Assembly (NCBI RefSeq): GCF_001591005.1
Contig: NZ_BCTY01000011.1
Location: 17,400-81,399, forward strand
DNA: 64,000 nucleotides
DNA from: Sphingomonas sanguinis NBRC 13937
GTDB taxonomy: Bacteria > Pseudomonadota > Alphaproteobacteria > Sphingomonadales > Sphingomonadaceae
Direction of reading: 5' to 3'
This document shows, in pieces, positions 60,574 to 64,000 of the stretch. The position numbers were made by a program, and so were the translations under genes. Every line of letters starts with the position of its first letter. Position 1 is the first letter of the stretch. The notes beneath the pieces were generated by a model, which ran no database searches, had not been told where the DNA came from, and was given only the letters and a program-made list of their open reading frames with translations.

Positions 60574-62201
60574 GCGGCGGCTCCCAGACGAAAGACGCGC
60601 GTCGCGATGGCCGCGAGCGCAGGGCTGTGGGTGGCGATCAGGGTCGTCCGCCCCCGGGCGGCGACGGCGATGGTGGCGATCAGCGCCGCCTCGGCAGCGG
60701 CGTCGAGATGCGCGGTCGGCTCGTCGAGCAGCAGGAACGGCGCGGGCTTCAGCAGCGCACGGGCCAGCGCGATCCGCCGCCGCTCGCCCCCCGACAGACC
60801 ACTACCGCGGGCATCGATCACCGCGTCCAGTCCGCCCGGCCGACGGCTAAGCATCGGCACCAGCCCCGCGGACACCACCGCGCGTTGGAGCGCCACGTCA
60901 TCGGCCCGCGGATGCGCCAGCAACAGGTTCTCGCGGATCGTGCCCGCGATCAGCAGCGGATGCTGCCCCGCCCAGCTCGCCTGTCCCGCGAGCGATGTCA
61001 GCGGTGCACCGCCCGCCTCGACGCTCCCGGCGGTCAGCGGCGCGAGACCGAGCAGCAGGTGCAGGATGCTGGTCTTGCCGCTGCCCGACGGGCCCAGCAA
61101 GGCCACCATCTCGCCGGGCTCGATCCGCAGCGACAGGTCCGACACGGCGGGCCCGTCGCTGCCCGGATAATGGATCGTCACATCGCGCAGGTTCAGCGGC
61201 GCGGCCGCCGCGACAGGCTCGGCGCGCTCCGGATCGGCGATGGCGATCAGCGTGTCGGCCGCCGTCTCAGCCGCCTGCTTGTCGTGATAGGCGGCCGCCA
61301 GGCGACGCATCGGCGCGTAGAATTCGGGGGCCAGCGCCAGCACGAAGAAGGCGCGGCCCAGCGTCAACGCCTCCGGTGCAGGAAAGGGCAGCAGGCCGAG
61401 CAGCGAAAAGCCGCAATAGACCGCGACCAGGGCCACCGACAGCGCCGCGAAGAACTCCAGCGCGGCGGAGGACAGGAAGGCGACGCGCAGCACGCGCATC
61501 GTCCGGTCGGCCAGCTCCTGCGCCGCCGCACCGATCGCCTCGGTCTCCCGCGCCTCAGCCCGGAAGGCCAGGACGACCGGCAAGGCCCGCACCCGGTCGG
61601 CGAAGCGCGCGGACAGGCGGTGCAGCGCGACGAACTGCCGCCGCGACTCGTCCGCCGCCGCGCCGCCCGCCAGGATCATCGCCGCGATGAAGGGCAGCAG
61701 CGTCGCCGCCAAGATCAGCGCGGCCACCCAGCTGGCGCAGGCCGTCGCGGCCAGCACCAGCATCGGCGCGCTGGCGGCGGCGCGGCGGGCCGGAAGGAAA
61801 CGGGCGACATAGCCGTCCAGCGCCTCGACCGCGTCCACGGCTTGCGTCGCCAGCAGGCCACCATCGATCGGGGCACCGGCCGCACGGTGGAGCGTGGCGC
61901 CGACGACATGCCGTCGCTGCGCCCGCTTGACCTCGCCCGCCCGCGCCGCGCCGCGCCGCAACGCCAGCGTCGCGAACAGCCCGCGCAAGCCGCCCATAGC
62001 CAGCGCAAGCATGGCCCAGGGCCACACTGCCCCCTGCCCCGCGACCGCCGTCACGCCGCCCGCCAATCCCGCCGCGAAACCGGTGGCGGCCAGCGTATCG
62101 AGCAGCAACAGACCCGACGCGCCGTCCCGACGCCCGGCGGCGTCGTTCAACCAGCGATTACGCAATCTGGCGGCCAGCGGAGCATGGGCAATCGTCGTCA
62201 T
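60570..62201 (-). CDS. cydD: ABC transporter CydD (cytochrome bd assembly)
   Basis: A 543-residue permease/ATPase partner of CydC with Walker A GPSGSGKTSI, signature LSGGERRRIALARALLK, Walker B FLLLDEPTAHLD and His in IATHSPA. The ATG at 62201 was chosen: GAGGG lies seven bases upstream and the protein then begins MTTIAHAPLAARLRNRWL; a TTG further upstream lies in the FNR-type box. It is divergent from cydA. Confidence 0.93.
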   Translation of the reverse strand: MTTIAHAPLAARLRNRWLNDAAGRRDGASGLLLLDTLAATGFAAGLAGGVTAVAGQGAVWPWAMLALAMGGLRGLFATLALRRGAARAGEVKRAQRRHVVGATLHRAAGAPIDGGLLATQAVDAVEALDGYVARFLPARRAAASAPMLVLAATACASWVAALILAATLLPFIAAMILAGGAAADESRRQFVALHRLSARFADRVRALPVVLAFRAEARETEAIGAAAQELADRTMRVLRVAFLSSAALEFFAALSVALVAVYCGFSLLGLLPFPAPEALTLGRAFFVLALAPEFYAPMRRLAAAYHDKQAAETAADTLIAIADPERAEPVAAAAPLNLRDVTIHYPGSDGPAVSDLSLRIEPGEMVALLGPSGSGKTSILHLLLGLAPLTAGSVEAGGAPLTSLAGQASWAGQHPLLIAGTIRENLLLAHPRADDVALQRAVVSAGLVPMLSRRPGGLDAVIDARGSGLSGGERRRIALARALLKPAPFLLLDEPTAHLDAAAEAALIATIAVAARGRTTLIATHSPALAAIATRVFRLGAAA

Positions 62202-62235
62202 GGCCCGACCCTCGCCCCCATCGGCCGCCCCGTCT

Positions 62236-62249
62236 TTGACCATGGTCAA
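62236..62249. promoter_or_regulatory. FNR/FixK-type box between cydD and cydA
   Basis: TTGACCATGGTCAA is a perfect palindrome fitting TTGA(T/C)-N4-(A/G)TCAA. It lies 34 bases from the cydD start and 76 from the cydA start in the divergent gap, so one site may serve both operons. Confidence 0.75.
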
Positions 62250-62325
62250 TGTCGACGGAGGCCTCCGCGCCTAGCGAGTCGACACGCAAGGGGCCGGGGG
62301 GCGGCTCCTTCAATGGAGACATGCT

Positions 62326-63894
62326 ATGGACCCCGGGGTCATCGACCTGTCGCGGCTGCAATTCGCGGCCACCGCGCTGTATCATTTCCTGTTCGTGCCG
62401 CTGACACTCGGCCTGTCGATGATGCTGGTCATCATGGAGTCGGTCTATGTCATGACCAATCGCCCGGAATGGCGCGTGACCACGCGCTTCTGGGGCAAGA
62501 TCTTCGGCATCAACTTCGTGCTGGGGGTCGCCACCGGCCTGACCATGGAGTTCCAGTTCGGCACCAACTGGTCCTATTTCTCGCATTATGTCGGCGACAT
62601 CTTCGGCGCGCCGCTGGCGATCGAGGGGCTGATGGCCTTCTTCCTGGAGGCGACGTTCGTCGGGCTGATGTTCTTCGGCTGGGACCGGCTGTCGAAGCTC
62701 GGCCATCTGATCATCACCTTCATGACGGCGCTGGGCACCAATCTGTCCGCGCTGTGGATTCTGGTCGCCAATGGCTGGATGCAGAACCCGGTGGGGGCAA
62801 GCTTCAACCCCGATACGATGCGCATGGAGGTCACCGATTTCGGCGCGGTGCTGTTCAACCCGGTGGCGCAGGCCAAGTTCGTCCACACGGTCAGCGCAGG
62901 CTATGTCTGCGCCTCGGTCGTGGTGCTGGGCGTGTCGGCCTTCTGGCTGCTGAAGGGACGGTTCCTGCCCATCGCGCGCCGCTCGATGACGGTGGCGGCG
63001 GCGTTCGGCCTCGCCTCCTCGCTGTCGGTCGTCGTGCTGGGCGATGAGAGCGGCTATGCGCTGACCGACAACCAGAAGATGAAGCTCGCCGCGATCGAGG
63101 CGGTCTGGCACACCGAGCCCGGCCCCTCTGGCCTCACCCTGTTCGGCCTGCCCGACACGGTGGCGCGCGAGACGCGCTACAAGGTCGAGATTCCCTGGGT
63201 CCTGGGCCTGATCGCGACGCGCAGCCTGGACGGCACGGTCGCGGGCATGTCCGAACTGGTGCTGAAGGCGCAGGAACGCATCACCTCGGGCGTGATCGCC
63301 TATGACGCGGTCCAGCGGCTGAAGGCGAACCCGAACGACGTCGCACAGCGTGCCCGGTTCGAGGCGCACAAGCGCGACCTGGGCTATGCCCTGCTGCTCA
63401 AGCGGCAGATGGTCGACCCGCGCGCCGCGACTGCGAAGCAGATCGAGGCGGCGGCATGGGACACGGTCCCCCATGTCGGCCTGCTCTTCTGGAGCTTCCG
63501 CATCATGGCGGCGATCGGCTTTGCGATGATCGCATTGTTCGCCACCGCCTTCATCCTGTGTTCGCTCAGGATGCACATGGACGCGCGCTGGTTCCTCCGC
63601 CTCGCGGTGGCGGCGATCCCGCTGCCCTGGGTTGCGATCGAGCTGGGCTGGCTGGTCGCCGAACTGGGGCGACAGCCCTGGGCGATCGAGGGCGTGCTGC
63701 CGACCTTCCTCGCGACCAGCTCGCTGTCGCGCGAGGCGCTGTGGACCACGCTGGCGGGCTTCACCGCGCTCTACGGCGTGCTGGCGGTGATCGAGGTCCG
63801 CCTGATCCTCGCCGCCATCGCGCACGGCCCCGAGGAGCGGGACGACCAGCCCGCACCCGGCCCGATCCCCGCCGCCATTCCCGTCACCGCCTGA
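62326..63894 (+). CDS. cydA: Cytochrome bd ubiquinol oxidase subunit I
   Basis: A 522-residue nine-helix oxidase subunit. Heme ligands are His20 (ALYHFLF), His near 186 ([10 protein letters not shown]) and the Met in the FRIMAAIG helix. The quinol Q-loop carries [14 protein letters not shown], and [11 protein letters not shown] (the GRQPW block) follows. It oxidises ubiquinol and reduces oxygen to water with very high affinity. GGAG lies seven bases before the ATG. The Q-loop is of the short type. cydB starts 13 bases after the stop. Confidence 0.96.
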   Translation: MDPGVIDLSRLQFAATALYHFLFVPLTLGLSMMLVIMESVYVMTNRPEWRVTTRFWGKIFGINFVLGVATGLTMEFQFGTNWSYFSHYVGDIFGAPLAIEGLMAFFLEATFVGLMFFGWDRLSKLGHLIITFMTALGTNLSALWILVANGWMQNPVGASFNPDTMRMEVTDFGAVLFNPVAQAKFVHTVSAGYVCASVVVLGVSAFWLLKGRFLPIARRSMTVAAAFGLASSLSVVVLGDESGYALTDNQKMKLAAIEAVWHTEPGPSGLTLFGLPDTVARETRYKVEIPWVLGLIATRSLDGTVAGMSELVLKAQERITSGVIAYDAVQRLKANPNDVAQRARFEAHKRDLGYALLLKRQMVDPRAATAKQIEAAAWDTVPHVGLLFWSFRIMAAIGFAMIALFATAFILCSLRMHMDARWFLRLAVAAIPLPWVAIELGWLVAELGRQPWAIEGVLPTFLATSSLSREALWTTLAGFTALYGVLAVIEVRLILAAIAHGPEERDDQPAPGPIPAAIPVTA

Positions 63895-63907
63895 AGGAGG
63901 CCAGGAC

Positions 63908-64000
63908 ATGTTCGACTATGAGATGTTACGCCTGATCTGGTGGGCGCTGCTGGGCGTGCTGCTGATCGGCTTTGCACTGACCGACGGGTTCGACCTGGGG
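63908..64000 (+). CDS. cydB: Cytochrome bd ubiquinol oxidase subunit II (5' end only)
   Basis: The first 31 codons before the window edge read [20 protein letters not shown] followed by [11 protein letters not shown], the conserved N-terminus of CydB (W-W-x-L-L-G...F-x-x-DGFDLG). GGAGG and AGGA lie just upstream. The rest lies outside the window. Confidence 0.93.
   Translation, partial: MFDYEMLRLIWWALLGVLLIGFALTDGFDLG

Noticed and set aside
59008..63047. Long plus-strand frames of 700-880 codons opposite cydC and cydD
   Set aside because: They mirror the ABC transporter genes, have shuffled low-complexity composition (Arg/Gln/Pro) and no ribosome binding sites.
1..64000. CRISPR arrays or insertion sequences
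   Set aside because: No regularly spaced repeats, no intact transposase and no terminal inverted repeats were found on reading the window.

Overview
The window is high-GC DNA with dense, short-spaced genes. Its gene content (TamA/TamB, several TonB-dependent receptors, RcnB-like and DUF2946 proteins, a FixJ-type regulator, an MHYT-PAS-GGDEF-EAL pair and a ben/cat benzoate cluster) fits an alphaproteobacterium of the Sphingomonadales, most likely Sphingomonas or a close relative. That assignment is inference from gene families; no rRNA is present. All functions are read from protein motifs and gene order, without database searches.

Layout. 1-6.7 kb: end of a quinone oxidoreductase gene and a tamA-tamB outer-membrane assembly operon. 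6.9-8.7 kb: small genes and a divergent S24 (LexA/CI-like) repressor facing a tiny 58-residue gene. 8.8-16 kb: a ZnuD-like TonB receptor behind a Zur-like palindrome, a lone [2Fe-2S] subunit, a hemerythrin-like protein, an RcnB-like protein, a prolyl-4-hydroxylase-like oxygenase, recJ and tRNA-Glu. 16-24.3 kb: a dead tyrosine integrase beside the tRNA, then a heavy-metal RND efflux operon with a divergent two-component system, which looks like an old genomic-island scar. 24.4-30.1 kb: DUF2306/AraC pair, then a minus-strand group with a TonB receptor, a frameshifted PCu(A)C copper-chaperone remnant, an exported superoxide dismutase and a DUF2946 protein, probably copper-related.

30.6-47.6 kb is the metabolic core. 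On the minus strand lie ompW, an alpha/beta hydrolase and a salicylate-hydroxylase-like monooxygenase, then two paralogous LysR regulators. A BenM/CatM-type site (ATAC-N7-GTAT) separates these from the plus-strand operon catB-catC-catA-benA-benB-benC-benD-pcaI-pcaJ-pcaD-pcaF. A convergent two-gene operon encodes an aryl-alcohol and an aryl-aldehyde dehydrogenase. Together they can take benzyl alcohol through benzaldehyde, benzoate, catechol, muconate and 3-oxoadipate to acetyl-CoA and succinyl-CoA. The ompW operon and the alcohol/aldehyde dehydrogenase operon are preceded by diverged copies of the same ~140-bp upstream sequence, sharing an almost identical 21-base core. This is the most unusual non-coding signal in the window.

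48-64 kb: three TadE/TadG-like genes, two MHYT-PAS-GGDEF-EAL cyclic-di-GMP proteins, a DUF2252 gene, then hemN, cydDC and cydAB (cydB runs off the end). FNR/FixK-type boxes lie before hemN and between cydD and cydA, tying heme synthesis and the bd oxidase to low oxygen.
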